Below are positions 1 to 9,544 of a DNA stretch of 42,500 nucleotides, piece after piece. Origin of the DNA: Chrysomallon squamiferum (Eukaryota > Mollusca > Gastropoda > Neomphalida > Peltospiridae); contig CM022675.1 of assembly GCA_012295275.1 (NCBI GenBank), forward strand, positions 9,707,693-9,750,192, written 5' to 3'. The notes under the pieces are model-generated. The model had not been told where the DNA came from. It saw nothing but the letters and a program-made list of their open reading frames with translations, and made no database searches. The first letter of the stretch is position 1. Each line of letters starts with the position of its first letter. A program made the position numbers and the translations under genes.

Positions 1-38
1 AATAAGTAAATAAATAAAAAGTAAAGAAGAAAGTTGAG

Positions 39-79
<41 letters not shown>

Positions 80-503
80 TCCCAAAACTAAAAATGGAAT
101 TCTGCCTAACAGCAACTGACGGAATCTTTTATTTAAAATTTGTTTTCTAATTCTGAGCTAATTTATTCTAATTGAATCCTGGTATTTATCAACTATAAAT
201 TTTTTAATGTTTTTTTTTTTTTTTTTTTTTAAAAAGCAGTTTTCTATATATATATATATATATATATATATTTTTAAAAAATACACAATAATCAGTCACA
301 TGACCACTTTAAAAAAAAAAAAAATCTCTTTATGAAATAAGTATGTAATGTAAGGCATTAGAGTCCATATCTTCAATGTAAGACTAAAAAAAAAAAAACA
401 TATGAGTCCAAGTGTCACTCGGGCAGGTCCTGTTTCTTTTTTTTTTTTTTTTTTTGTAATGATGGGGGGGGAAGGGGAAAATCAAAGACCGGTAATTCAT
501 GAA
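1..503 (-). other. 3' UTR and downstream flank of the zinc-finger gene
   Basis: This AT-rich stretch lies downstream of the TAG at 504-506 on the minus strand. It holds a 34-base A run (43-76), long T runs (about 210-230 and 438-455), an (AT)n tract (245-271) and a short G run (463-470). No open frame other than antisense shadows is seen. Confidence 0.6.
128..167 (-). terminator. Candidate polyadenylation signals (two AATAAA)
   Basis: On the minus strand AATAAA occurs at 167-162 and again at 133-128, 337 and 371 bases after the stop codon. Either could serve as the poly(A) signal. Because the region is AT-rich, chance occurrence is possible and no cleavage site can be assigned. Confidence 0.4.
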
Positions 504-2014
504 CTATGTCATATAGTCTGGAGGTTTTATGTTCTTCCCTGCTTGAATCCGTGTCACGCGATCCCAGACGAAAGGCAGCTGATGTCTTGCCTCCTGCTTC
601 AGCTTGTTCTCCACTTTCGGCTTGGCGGTTATCGTCTGCTCTTTCGTCACCGAGCCGCTGTCGTCCGCTTTCTCCTGCTCGCCGCCCTTCAGAGAGCTGC
701 AGCTGCTGTTGGAGGAAGAGTCGTCGTTGACGCTGTGTCCGCTGACGGCGGACGAGGCGTCGTCCTTGCCGTACTTGGCCACTTTGTTAGCGCTGACCTC
801 CGAGCTGTCCGACGACTCGGCGCGTTTCCGATGTCCTCCGAATTTTTTGTGCTTGTAGAAGAAATTTGGCGGCTGAGTCTCTCCTCCGTCGACGGTGGAC
901 ACGTCGATCACCATGTCCGTCGTTGGGGAGCCGGAGACGGTGGAGTCCATGTCGTCGTCTCCTTTTCCTCTCCCCTTCGCGCTCGTCACCCTGCTGCGGT
1001 CGTCGGGCGTGGCCAGGGAGCACGACGACACGGTGATGTCGCTGAGCACGCACAGCGACGGCGAGCGCTTGTTCACGTTGTCCGAGCTGCTGTCCGGGCT
1101 GGCGCTGATGGTCAGGTTGTCCGCGGGCACGCGCTCGATCTCGCACGTCGATGATATGGACCCGTAGCCGGAGCTCTCCGAAGTCGAGATTCTGTTCGTG
1201 GGCACAGCCGCTGCTGCTGCTGCTGCTGCTGTTGCCGAGCTCGACTTGCTCGCGGCCGCAACACAGACGACAACGTCGCCGGGAGACGACTGCGTGTCGC
1301 GGCCGCTTTTCTGACTCACGTTGCCCGGCGACGGAGTCGTCGACGACGAATGTCCGCTTCGCGACGGACTCCTCCTCGGGTGAGGAGAGCTCGACAGATT
1401 GGGCGAGCTCGAAGGCAGCGAAGCTCGCGAGGGGCTGTGCCCCCTCGGCGACATTCTGGTGCTGGGCGAGGATCCAGGATGAACATTAGCATTAGCAACA
1501 GCAGCAGCAGCAGCATTAGCAGGCAGGAAATGATTGGAGTGAGCAGAACGCAGGTGACTCTGCAGGTCGTCGGACGTCTTGAACACTTCTGGGCACTGGG
1601 AGCAGAAGAAGCCGTGGACCGATCGGACGTGGTCGTCGATGTAGTGCGCCGAGAACGGCACGCCGCAGATCTTGCACATCGTGATCCCGCCCTGCATCTT
1701 CTCCACCTGCGCGTCCTGCGGGTCGGACGACAGGTCGCACGCGACGAACGAGCCGGACCCGCGGGACTGGTTGTGCTGGCGGCAGTGGCGCTTGTACGAC
1801 CCGAAGTCGTTCAGCTGGAACGTCTGCTTGCACTCGGGGCACTCGAGACACTTCGTGTCCTCTCGGCTGTCCTTCGCGTCCCGCTGTCTCGCTTCGGCCG
1901 GACTCCGGCCGCGACTTTTCTGGTGTCTGTTGCCGGCGTCGTTAGGCGACGGGATGTTGTCCGCGGGATGCGAATCGGACGACACGTGACTCTCCGTTTT
2001 AAAGTTCGGTTTCC

Positions 2015-2045
<31 letters not shown>

Positions 2046-5000
2046 CAAGCTGCTTCTCTGCTCCTCGGCCGACTCGTTGCCAGAGAACTGGACGCCTTCT
2101 CCGCCGGGTCCGTTGGACGCGTAAGGGTTCTGTCTCGCCGACTTCGTCGCAGATATCGTCTGCACGATGGTGTGCTCGGCCTTTGGCTCGAATCCGTGGT
2201 GGTTGCGAAAGTGCTTCCGGAATGCATAAGGACTGCCGTTCGACTGTCGGCAGATGCGGCAGATCAGGTAGAGGATGTCGTTGGGGTTGTGGTTGCCGAT
2301 GATGCTCTGAATGGGCTCGTTCCGTCCGGAGCAGCTCCTCCTGCCGGCGACGTCGTCTTTGTCCAGCGGCGAGTTGTCCGGGGAGTCGAGCTGGGGCGAC
2401 TCTCTCTGCGGCTTGTGCGTTGCGGACTCCCCAGTCCTCGTCGCGTGACCAGACGACGGCTGCGGCTTGCTTCTCTGGTCCGCCGACGGGTCGCCGCTGT
2501 GGTTCGGAAGGACGGCGGCCTGCGCGTGAGACATGTACGTCTGCAGCATCGTGGCCGTCGACGAAGGCATCAGAGACGTGGCCAGGCTCGGTGCGGGTAA
2601 GGGATGAAGTTGTGGCCTTTGTCCGCCAGCGGATAGCAACATGTTGGGGTTAACGTTCGGAGCCATTTCGGCCTGCCGAGGCAGCCGCGCGTTCATGCTG
2701 AACAACGACGACGACGGCGACGCCCCAGGATAAGGGTGCACGTCCCTCTGCTGGGAATGGCCGTATCGTCCGGGACTGCCGTCCAAGTGGTGCGCTTTGT
2801 TGTTAACTTCTTGTTTGACGCTCGCCTCGGGCCTTCTGAAACCGAACGATTCGCTTTTCTGAATCCTCAGCTCCTGCCTCTTGTTGTTGTTGTGCTCGCT
2901 CGTGAACGAGGGTTGAGCGGTCTTCTTGGATAAATCGAGAGGCTCGTCCATGGGTTCGTTAAGAACCGGCGCAGCGTTGGAAGGTTTTTCGGAGTAAGGT
3001 CGCGACAGGCCCGTCTTCTTCACGGAAAGGTCCAGTATGGGACTGCCGCCGTGAACTCTGTCCCTTCTGCTGTCGTCGTACATGGCAACCTGTGCCGGAC
3101 TCGACATCGAGTGCAGTTTCTTCTCGGCCAGGCTCTCGTACTTGCCTCCCCTGGCCGCGTCTTCGGCTCTCTGAAAGCTGGCCTCCAGTCTGCTGTGCAG
3201 AAAGCTAGGATCCACCGGATTGTACACAGAGTCATTGTGCGGCGTCTCGAACGGGTTCTGAATCGACACGTGCTGCAGATGCGGGCTCGGAAAGCCCCGC
3301 TCCGACTTCAGCACCTCCAGCTTCTGCTTCTCGTAGCTGGTGAATCCGTGAAACTCGGAATCGTGCGCGAACCCGCCCACATGGGGGGGAGGATAGTGAA
3401 CCGTTTTCGGCGTCTGCCCGACCACGCCCTGCTTGCTGGCCACGCCCGGCATCTGAGCAGGGCTGGGCAGTCCGTGCCTCCCGGGGGAATTCGGAGCGGG
3501 TCGGCTGTAGTCCCTCATCATGAACGGGTTGTGCTGCCCCGCCGCCCCGGCCATGCGCTGCTGGTAGTAACTCGAGTCCATCTGACCGTGCGGGGACAGC
3601 ATCCCCGACGACGACGTTGACGTGACTGGACCGAGAAGCCCGTGCTTGGGCGAGTGTTCGTCCAGACGAAACTTGCCGACGCAGGCGACACAGAGGCAGC
3701 TGGAACTGGGAGGGTGAGGAGGTAGAGCTTGTGCACTGTCGGACGCCATCTCCACCCTCAGCAGCGGAACCGGGTAGCGGGGCACGAACATCTGGTGACC
3801 GGGAGGGCGGAATACTGGCGATTGAGCAAAAGACACGATCCCGGAGGTGGACGCCAGAGTGTTCACGTACGGAGGCATCACCAGGGGACCGGGACCGGGA
3901 CCGGGACCGGACCCGAACGCCGGGCTCAGAACCGATTTGTTGTTTTTTGATATGTTGTGCAATCCTTCACCGGACGACGACGACGAATCGAGCTGGCGAA
4001 AATCCGACGAGTTCTTTTCCGACGAAGGGTGGCCGACAGACGAGCGTGAATCCTGGGCGTGGCGGAGCATCCACATCTGATGGCTGTCGTACGTGGACGC
4101 TCGCGGCCGGCCCCGGGGACTGTGGTCCAGCGATTTCTGAGAATGTCCCTCGGTCCCGTGCGAGCCAGACTGAGGCTGATTCTGGGGAGACCGGGCGTGC
4201 AGGTTCTGCGGCGATCGCGACAGCTGCTCCGGCTTGGTGGCGTTCGCCGCCTGACTGCAGATGGGCTGACTACTGCAGCAGCTGCCGACGACGTTGCTGG
4301 TGGTGGTGGTGGTGGTGTGCTTGCCCGAGTCTTTGCCGGCAGCGCGGGCAGCCGAGGCTGGGTCACCGGGAGACAGGAGCTTGCTTATCACCTCAGTCTG
4401 ACTGATCACTCGGTCCACGATGTCCTGGACACTTATAGTGCCCTCCGAACTGTTCGAACCCGAACTCGCTCTCGACTGGAGGTCGTGCTGCTGCTGATGC
4501 TGCTGCTGCTGCTTGGTCCTCGGCGAACTGTCGTTATGGTGCGCCGACGACGTCGTCGACGACGACGAAGACAACGACGCTGCCGGTGTCGAACCCGACG
4601 ACGTCATTGGCGGCGACTCCCAAGACAAGCGATTGAGTATTCGCAAGTGGGAGGAGTCGTCGTCCGAATCGTCACAGCTGGCCTCGAGGTTCTTCTCGAG
4701 AACTTTCTCTATGTGGTCCATCAGATGGACCATCTTGTTCTCCTTGGCTTCTGGCCGAGGCATGTCGCTCTTCGAGGTCACGGGCTCCGTCTGAGAGACG
4801 CTTTTGAGCGAAGGGTCACACCTGCTGATGAGCAGGTCGTTGATCAGCGCCTCGCTCTTTCTCCTTTCGTAAGCCGAAGGCATCTCCTGAGCCAGCGAAT
4901 TGTCCAGCACGGTGTCTATCAGCGTCTGCAGGCGCACGGTTCTTTTCGGCAAAGTCCGTACTGGTTTTGTTGTACTCGGGGGATCACTTTTAACACCGCT

Positions 5001-5719
5001 GTCCGTTTTACCGACAGTCTTATCACCGGCTGCGCTCTTGGTTTGCTCACTAGAGTTCTTCCTATCACTAACCGAACCTATATGCTTCACCGAACCTTCG
5101 GACGGTGATTTTTCTTTCTGACCCTTCGTGCCGATCAGGAACAGCTCCTCCTGCTCCTCCTCTCCTTTCGTGATCAGCTCGATGATGCTTTTCTCCATGA
5201 AGGAGCCGAACGTTTTCGGCGGCGTTGTGGGTCTTGTTTCTTTGGAATTTTTGCTCTCCTCTTTGTCGCTCGACTTCTCTTTCTCCTTATCTTTCTCTTT
5301 CGTCGACGATTTGTTCTCCGTCGATCCTAACGACGTCTCCGAAGACTCGGGGTCTTCCTTCGGCATCGTCAGCTGCTCCAGCGTGTACCCTACAGCCGGG
5401 GCCTTCACCGTTTCTCCGTTCATGCCGTCGTCCTTGGCGACGAGGCACGACTCTATCAGAGTGTCTATAGCAGCACGAACCGACTGGGCCTGGTTGATGC
5501 CGCCGCCTCCTCGCTTCTCAGAACCATCTCTTGTTGATGCCTCTTCCGAGGTTTCGCTGGATCCAGACGTCTGATTGTTGTTGTTGTTGTTGTTGTTATT
5601 GTTGCTGCTGCTGCTGTTGTTGTTGTTGTTGTTGTTGTTGCTGCTGCTGTTGTTGTTCTCCGAGTCACCGGAATTTGATGCAGGCGTGCCGTCTGGATAA
5701 GACTGGTTCTGACCCATCC
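504..5719 (-). CDS. Large C2H2 zinc-finger protein, probable nuclear corepressor/cofactor (1,737-aa coding exon)
   Basis: The open frame runs from ATG at 5717 to TAG at 504-506; the exon itself begins at 5719, after a splice acceptor. Order of features: N/S-rich tract (residues 19-52); short amphipathic helices near 84-92, 178-182, 267-275, 292-296, 336-344 and 434-448; poly-S, poly-Q (403-410) and poly-T tracts; a possible degenerate zinc motif C676-x2-C679-x8-H688-x3-H692; CtBP-type motifs ILDLSVKK (894-901) and PLDLSKK (926-932); four C2H2 fingers (1153-1174, 1293-1315, 1348-1368, 1372-1393); poly-A (1496-1504); a basic NLS-like stretch (1622-1632); a C-terminal PPDY (1732-1735). VKQE (967-970) and LKQE (1706-1709) fit the SUMO-site consensus. 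Paired CtBP motifs plus zinc fingers suggest a nuclear repressor. Paired motifs also occur in the LCOR/E93/Mblk-1 family, but I see no pipsqueak-type HTH, so I do not assign that family. No gene symbol is recognised. Long antisense frames over this exon are shadows. Residues encoded upstream of 5719 cannot be excluded. Confidence 0.93.
507..584 (-). other. Non-repetitive C-terminal tail with PPxY (residues 1712-1737)
   Basis: After hundreds of Ser-rich residues the protein ends in a compact, non-low-complexity tail containing LPFVWDRVTRIQ and then PPDYMT. PPDY matches the PPxY motif bound by WW domains. The change in composition suggests a conserved functional end. I do not recognise the tail from a named family. 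Confidence 0.5.
1539..1676 (-). other. Adjacent C2H2 zinc fingers 3 and 4 (residues 1348-1393)
   Basis: Finger 3 is C1348-x2-C1351-x11-H1363-x4-H1368. Finger 4 is C1372-x2-C1375-x12-H1388-x4-H1393. They are joined by the three-residue linker GFF, not the TGEKP type found in tandem DNA-binding fingers. Finger 4 is canonical and finger 3 has a one-residue shorter loop. Confidence 0.85.
1773..1841 (-). other. Atypical C2H2 zinc finger 2 (residues 1293-1315)
   Basis: C1293-x2-C1296-x14-H1311-x3-H1315. The 14-residue central loop is longer than the usual 12. An extra cysteine at 1290 gives CLECPEC, so the exact ligands are uncertain. Confidence 0.75.
2196..2261 (-). other. C2H2 zinc finger 1 (residues 1153-1174)
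   Basis: C1153-x2-C1156-x12-H1169-x3-H1173 (or H1174) within the sequence CRICRQSNGSPYAFRKHF. It is isolated from the next finger by about 120 low-complexity residues, so it is unlikely to form part of a canonical multi-finger DNA-binding array. Confidence 0.8.
2922..3041 (-). other. Paired CtBP-binding (PxDLS-type) motifs, residues 893-932
   Basis: The translation contains ILDLSVKK at 894-901 and PLDLSKK at 926-932, 32 residues apart. PxDLS followed by basic residues is the established docking motif for the corepressor CtBP. Two copies close together are typical of CtBP-recruiting repressors. This is the strongest evidence for a repressive nuclear function. Confidence 0.8.
4392..5468 (-). 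other. Series of CoRNR-like amphipathic motifs (protein residues 84-442)
   Basis: Three segments fit I-[DE]-x-[VL]-[IL]-x-x-x-L exactly: IDTLIESCL (84-92), IDTVLDNSL (267-275) and IEKVLEKNL (336-344). Looser members are IIELI (178-182), INDLL (292-296) and VDRVI (434-438), the last followed by EVISKLL. All sit in otherwise low-complexity sequence. The pattern resembles the extended CoRNR helix of NCoR/SMRT (L/I-x-x-I/V-I-x-x-x-L), which binds unliganded nuclear receptors. The repetition is seen directly; the receptor-binding role is inferred. Confidence 0.5.
5562..5663 (-). repeat. Asn/Ser codon-repeat tract inside the CDS
   Basis: Tandem AAC/AAT and AGC codons (GTT, ATT and GCT on the plus strand) encode the N/S-rich segment at residues 19-52. 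Trinucleotide runs of this kind usually vary in length between alleles, so protein length is probably polymorphic here. The segment is expected to be disordered. Confidence 0.85.
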
Positions 5720-5739
5720 CTGAAAAAAAAAAAAAAAAA

Positions 5740-5740
<1 letters not shown>
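5720..5740 (-). other. 3' splice acceptor of the coding exon (T18-CAG)
   Basis: Read on the minus strand, 18 consecutive T residues (5740-5723) are followed by CAG (5722-5720) and then GG-ATG, so the exon begins at 5719, two bases before the ATG. This is a textbook polypyrimidine tract plus AG. The large ORF is therefore a downstream exon and not a single-exon gene. At least one upstream exon must lie at higher coordinates, inside or beyond this window. Confidence 0.8.
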
Positions 5741-5779
<39 letters not shown>

Positions 5780-6678
5780 TAATAAATAATAAATAAAGAA
5801 ATAGTAATAATAATAAAAATTACTACTACTACTACTACTACTAATAATAATAATAGTAATGAAACGAAAAGGCTTGTAATTTCGGATTAATATTGCTTCA
5901 ACCTATTATTTTTTTTCAGATTATACTGCATTACATAACATTATACTGTATTAATTATATTATATACTGTTGTATTATTTATAATTAATATCATGTAAAC
6001 ACACAGACACACAAGCATATATTATTATTATTATTATTATTATTAATATCATCATCATCTCAATATATTATTATTATCTGAACGTAATTTTTTATTATTA
6101 GTTATTAGATTCTAAATTGATAGTTTCAGATGCCGGTGAACTTGCTGTCTGTCCTACATCCTATTCTAATATTGATTTCAGAATACGTCAATGTCTACTT
6201 TATTATTAATAAAGGTTATGTTATTAGCTATACATTTTGTATTTTGAAATCTGTCATTATTCTGTGGAGATTTTCGAAATAATTAGCAGTAACCAGTCAT
6301 ACATATCAGCGGACAGTAATTAATAGTTTGATAGTTAAAAAAAAAAAAAAAAAAAAACGAATTCACTTGTCACTTAATACATTCTAAAAGGACCATAGTC
6401 CAATGTTTTGGGCACAGAACGGACATGAATAATGATACACAAAAACCACTCGAAATAAAGGTTGTTTTGTGTTTTTTTGGATGTGATCAGCCAAGTGCTA
6501 TATAATATTAACAGTATTTGTTTGATTTACAGCCAGTTTTTGCATTGAGCAGTAACAAGATTAAAACATCGTTTAAAAGTGAATGAATGTTTACGTTTAC
6601 ATTTTAGTAATGATTGAATGCCAAAGACGTGATTTTTTGGTATATTTTGTCACCTAGGAAACCAGTTGAAATGAAGAA

Positions 6679-6713
<35 letters not shown>

Positions 6714-6882
6714 GATAATAATAATAATAAAATGAAATAACATAAAATAAAATAAAATAAAAATAAAATAAAATAAATTATTAAATAAAATAAAATATAA
6801 TAAAAAAATGAAAATAAAAATAATTTAAAAAGGAAAAGCAATTTTAAACTATTCAGGTGCTGCTATTTTTCTGAAATCATCA

Positions 6883-6978
<96 letters not shown>

Positions 6979-7020
6979 TAAATTAAATAATAAATAAATA
7001 AATTAATTAATTAATTAAAA
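5741..7020. other. Intron/5' flank: AT-rich, microsatellite-dense
   Basis: No coding sequence is supported. Simple repeats include (AAT)n at 5743-5775, (TAC)n at 5821-5841, (TTA)n at 6019-6045, (AAAT)n at 6677-6713, and AAAAT-type tracts at 6720-6800. A 95-bp (AAT)n tract spans 6885-6978. The non-repetitive DNA at 6110-6310 and 6360-6660 shows no recognisable element. Confidence 0.7.
6885..6978. repeat. (AAT)n microsatellite, about 31 units
   Basis: Uninterrupted AAT trinucleotide tract of about 95 bases, immediately followed by AAAT/TTAA-type sequence that could form the 3' tail of the SINE-like element next to it. Confidence 0.95.
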
Positions 7021-7150
7021 AATTAACAAATGGCTTTTATTGCACCAGCAGTTTAGAATTGGGAGAAATGAAGAAACAGTCACTAAACTGGATTGAACTC
7101 ATGACCTGCTGGACCATGAATAATTGCTTAACCAACGAACTGCATCACAT
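7021..7150 (-). mobile_element. Probable tRNA-derived SINE, minus orientation
   Basis: Read on the minus strand, a D-arm/A-box-like segment (GTTCGTTGGTTAAGC, within 7146-7125) is followed about 30 bases later by GAGTTCAATCC (7101-7091), which fits the Pol III B box GGTTCRANTCC closely. The A-to-B spacing matches a tRNA. The body then runs into a TTAA/TTTA simple-repeat tail and the adjacent (AAT)n tract, as SINEs do. A dead tRNA pseudogene is the alternative. The family is not identified. Confidence 0.45.
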
Positions 7151-7396
7151 CATAAATAAATTTAGCTGTAATTACAGATAACAATAAATTTGTAAAATTT
7201 AAATTTAAATTTAATTTCAAATTCAGTGATAACGAAAACTGCACACAGAATAATCAGATATATATATATTTATAAAAATTTCATAGCTTGTAACTCATTC
7301 CCTTCAATATTCCTTTTTTTTTTCTCTCTCTTTCAATAACATATTTTGAAATATGCAAAACAGTTAACCCATAATTAATAGTTATTTAGATTTGAT

Positions 7397-7601
7397 TTAA
7401 AAACAGATTTTAAAGATTACGAATTTCGTGGCATTCATAAATATTTATTTTGCGTTAACCTGAGAAATATTTATTCGTTAAATATTTTGTTTTTGAAATG
7501 CATTAATTACTACAAGTTTTTGTTATTTTAAAATTTAAAACCGTTCAAAAATTTATTGTTAAAATAAATATTACTTCTAAAAACGCTATTATAATGTTAA
7601 T
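7397..7601 (+). repeat. Diverged duplicated segment, copy A
   Basis: About 205 bases that align along their full length with 8339-8541. Shared anchors include TTTTAAAGATTAC, TCGTGGCAT, GAAATGCATTAA and AAAATAAATATTACTT. The two copies differ by many substitutions and small indels, so the duplication or insertion is old. No coding content. Confidence 0.8.
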
Positions 7602-8338
7602 ATGAGATAAATAGTCAAATAATTTTATGAAAAGAGATATTTCTGCATTGATTTTGTCGATCATGCCAAAATGTGTCATTTGGCTGGAGTAACTCTCTCT
7701 CTCACACACACACACACACACATATATATACATGCATACAAACATACATACATACACACATACATATATATATATATATGCATGTATATTAATAAATAAC
7801 AGAATAAAATGAAATGAAACAAATAATAAACTCACACACACACACACACACACGCACACACACACACACACACACACAGAGATAACATCACATCTACAAG
7901 AAGACAGTTCCACTGGTTTTTCGGTTCAGTGCTTACTTGTTATGGTTGATGAGGTTACGGTAGACTGAGTTCTGCACAAAGTGTCTGCTGTCGACGTTCC
8001 GAAACTGGTTTCAATGTCATCAATGTCATCAATGTCAACATGATTCAATGTCGGGCTGCCGTTCACCCCGATGACAACATCAAAAAATGTCAGACGCACA
8101 GAGACACTTCAGTCTGAAAGAGAAGGAATGAACGAATGAATAAAAAGAATGAAATAGAAAGAAAAAATAATGAATATATATTTTTTTTTTTTTTAAAAAG
8201 AAGAACAAAAAAAAAATCAAAAATAAAAAGAATGAAATAGCAAGAAAAAATAAAGAATTTTTTTTATAAATATTGAACAGAAAGAAGGAAAAAAAAAAGG
8301 TCTACAAACTACTTAATAAAGTTTTGAACATATCTGAA

Positions 8339-8541
8339 TCAAAAACACATTTTAAAGATTACACTGTTCGTGGCATGTGTAAATATTTAATTTGCGTTCA
8401 CTTGAGAAATATATTTTATTCGCAAAATATTTGTTCTGAAATGCATTAACTGCCATAAATTTTGCTTGCTTTAAAATAACTTGCCAAAAATTTATATTTA
8501 AAATAAATATTACTTTTAAAAATGCTGTTATTTTGTTAATT
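8339..8541 (+). repeat. Diverged duplicated segment, copy B
   Basis: Partner of 7397-7601 in the same orientation, offset by about 940 bases. It could be a local segmental duplication or two insertions of one dispersed repeat family. No terminal inverted repeats are evident at either copy. Confidence 0.8.
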
Positions 8542-8815
8542 AAAAATAGTTATAAATATGTAAAGATGATGTTTTCTTTACAAGCCCATTGAGCCTCCCT
8601 TATACAAAGAACACTGGGTTGGAAGTATTCTGGGTTTTCATATGTTTTTAAGATTTTGGAATATTAAACAGATATCTGACTCTAAATGTTCAGTTCTTTT
8701 ATATTTTCATTTTCAGCTTATACACACAAAGTTTTTGGTAATAGTTTTAATAAATAGAATATATCTAAAATAGATCAAACATTTTAAGATGAAACCTTGT
8801 GTGTGTGTGTGTGTG

Positions 8816-9410
8816 TCAGTAAGCATTAATTATTGCAGTAAAGTGCAGTAAACAGTAAAGTGTTTTGTTAAAATCAGTAAATTGTATCATAATGTACATC
8901 TAATTTTAATGTATATCAGTAAACTGCCTTTTTGAAATCAGTAAATTTTCTTTTTAAAATCAGTAAACTTTCTTTTTAAAATCAGTAAATTGTATCATGA
9001 TATACATCTATCTTAATATCTGTCAGTAAATTGCCTTTTTGAAATCAGTACACTGTATATAAATGTACATGTATTTTCGAATGTATATAAACTCTCTCAT
9101 TAAAATTACTAAGCTTTGTCTTAATTCCACCTTGGATTCGCATGTTCCCGTACATTGATTTTTCTTTCACAAACAGCTTCCAGCTGACACAGCAGATTCT
9201 GCTGTTTTCAGTGTCGACTAATAAACAATTTATTATTGTGTGTCATGAATTTGATTTTCTTCGTCCATATCGGTGCCTAATTTTCTTGGTACATGTCAGT
9301 AAACATGTTTCTTGGCATATATCAGTAAAACATTCTCGTGATGTGCGTAAGTAAACAGTCTGCTAAACTGTGTCAGTAAACAACAGAATTATGCTAGAGT
9401 AAACAGTTTA
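8816..9410 (+). repeat. TCAGTAAA-rich degenerate repeat cluster 1
   Basis: The motif ATCAGTAAA(C) recurs more than ten times at irregular spacing in this stretch. Some copies sit in longer repeated units (for example TTTTTAAAATCAGTAAA). Several copies extend to GTAAACA, which is the forkhead (Fox) core. The rest is AT-rich; a 70-codon frame at 9142-9354 has no recognisable features. Confidence 0.7.
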
Positions 9411-9484
9411 TTAGTACAACTTGGTAAAGGCTTTCTCTTAAGTGATGTCTTCAGTATAACCCATTTGTGTGTGCTTCTATAATC

Positions 9485-9544
<60 letters not shown>

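Larger units (their letters stand above)
7151..8815. other. Non-coding block with dinucleotide repeats and an internal duplication
   Basis: AT-rich DNA without supported genes. A compound TC/CA/TA/CATA tract spans 7693-7790, a (CA)n tract 7832-7878 and a short (TG)n 8800-8817. Mononucleotide and AAAT-like runs lie at 8140-8300. A short direct repeat (GAATGAAATAG followed by AAGAAAAAATAA) recurs near 8144 and 8230. The 7930-8110 stretch is non-repetitive but unassigned. Confidence 0.7.

Noticed and set aside
1350-2600. 416-residue open frame on the plus strand opposite the zinc-finger exon
   Set aside because: It is an antisense shadow: the GC-rich, low-stop codon usage of the real exon leaves its complement open. 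The product is Arg/Val-rich without domains.
4059-5108. 349-residue plus-strand open frame
   Set aside because: Same reason: overlaps the well-supported minus-strand CDS, and its Arg- and Leu-rich runs come from antisense codon repeats.
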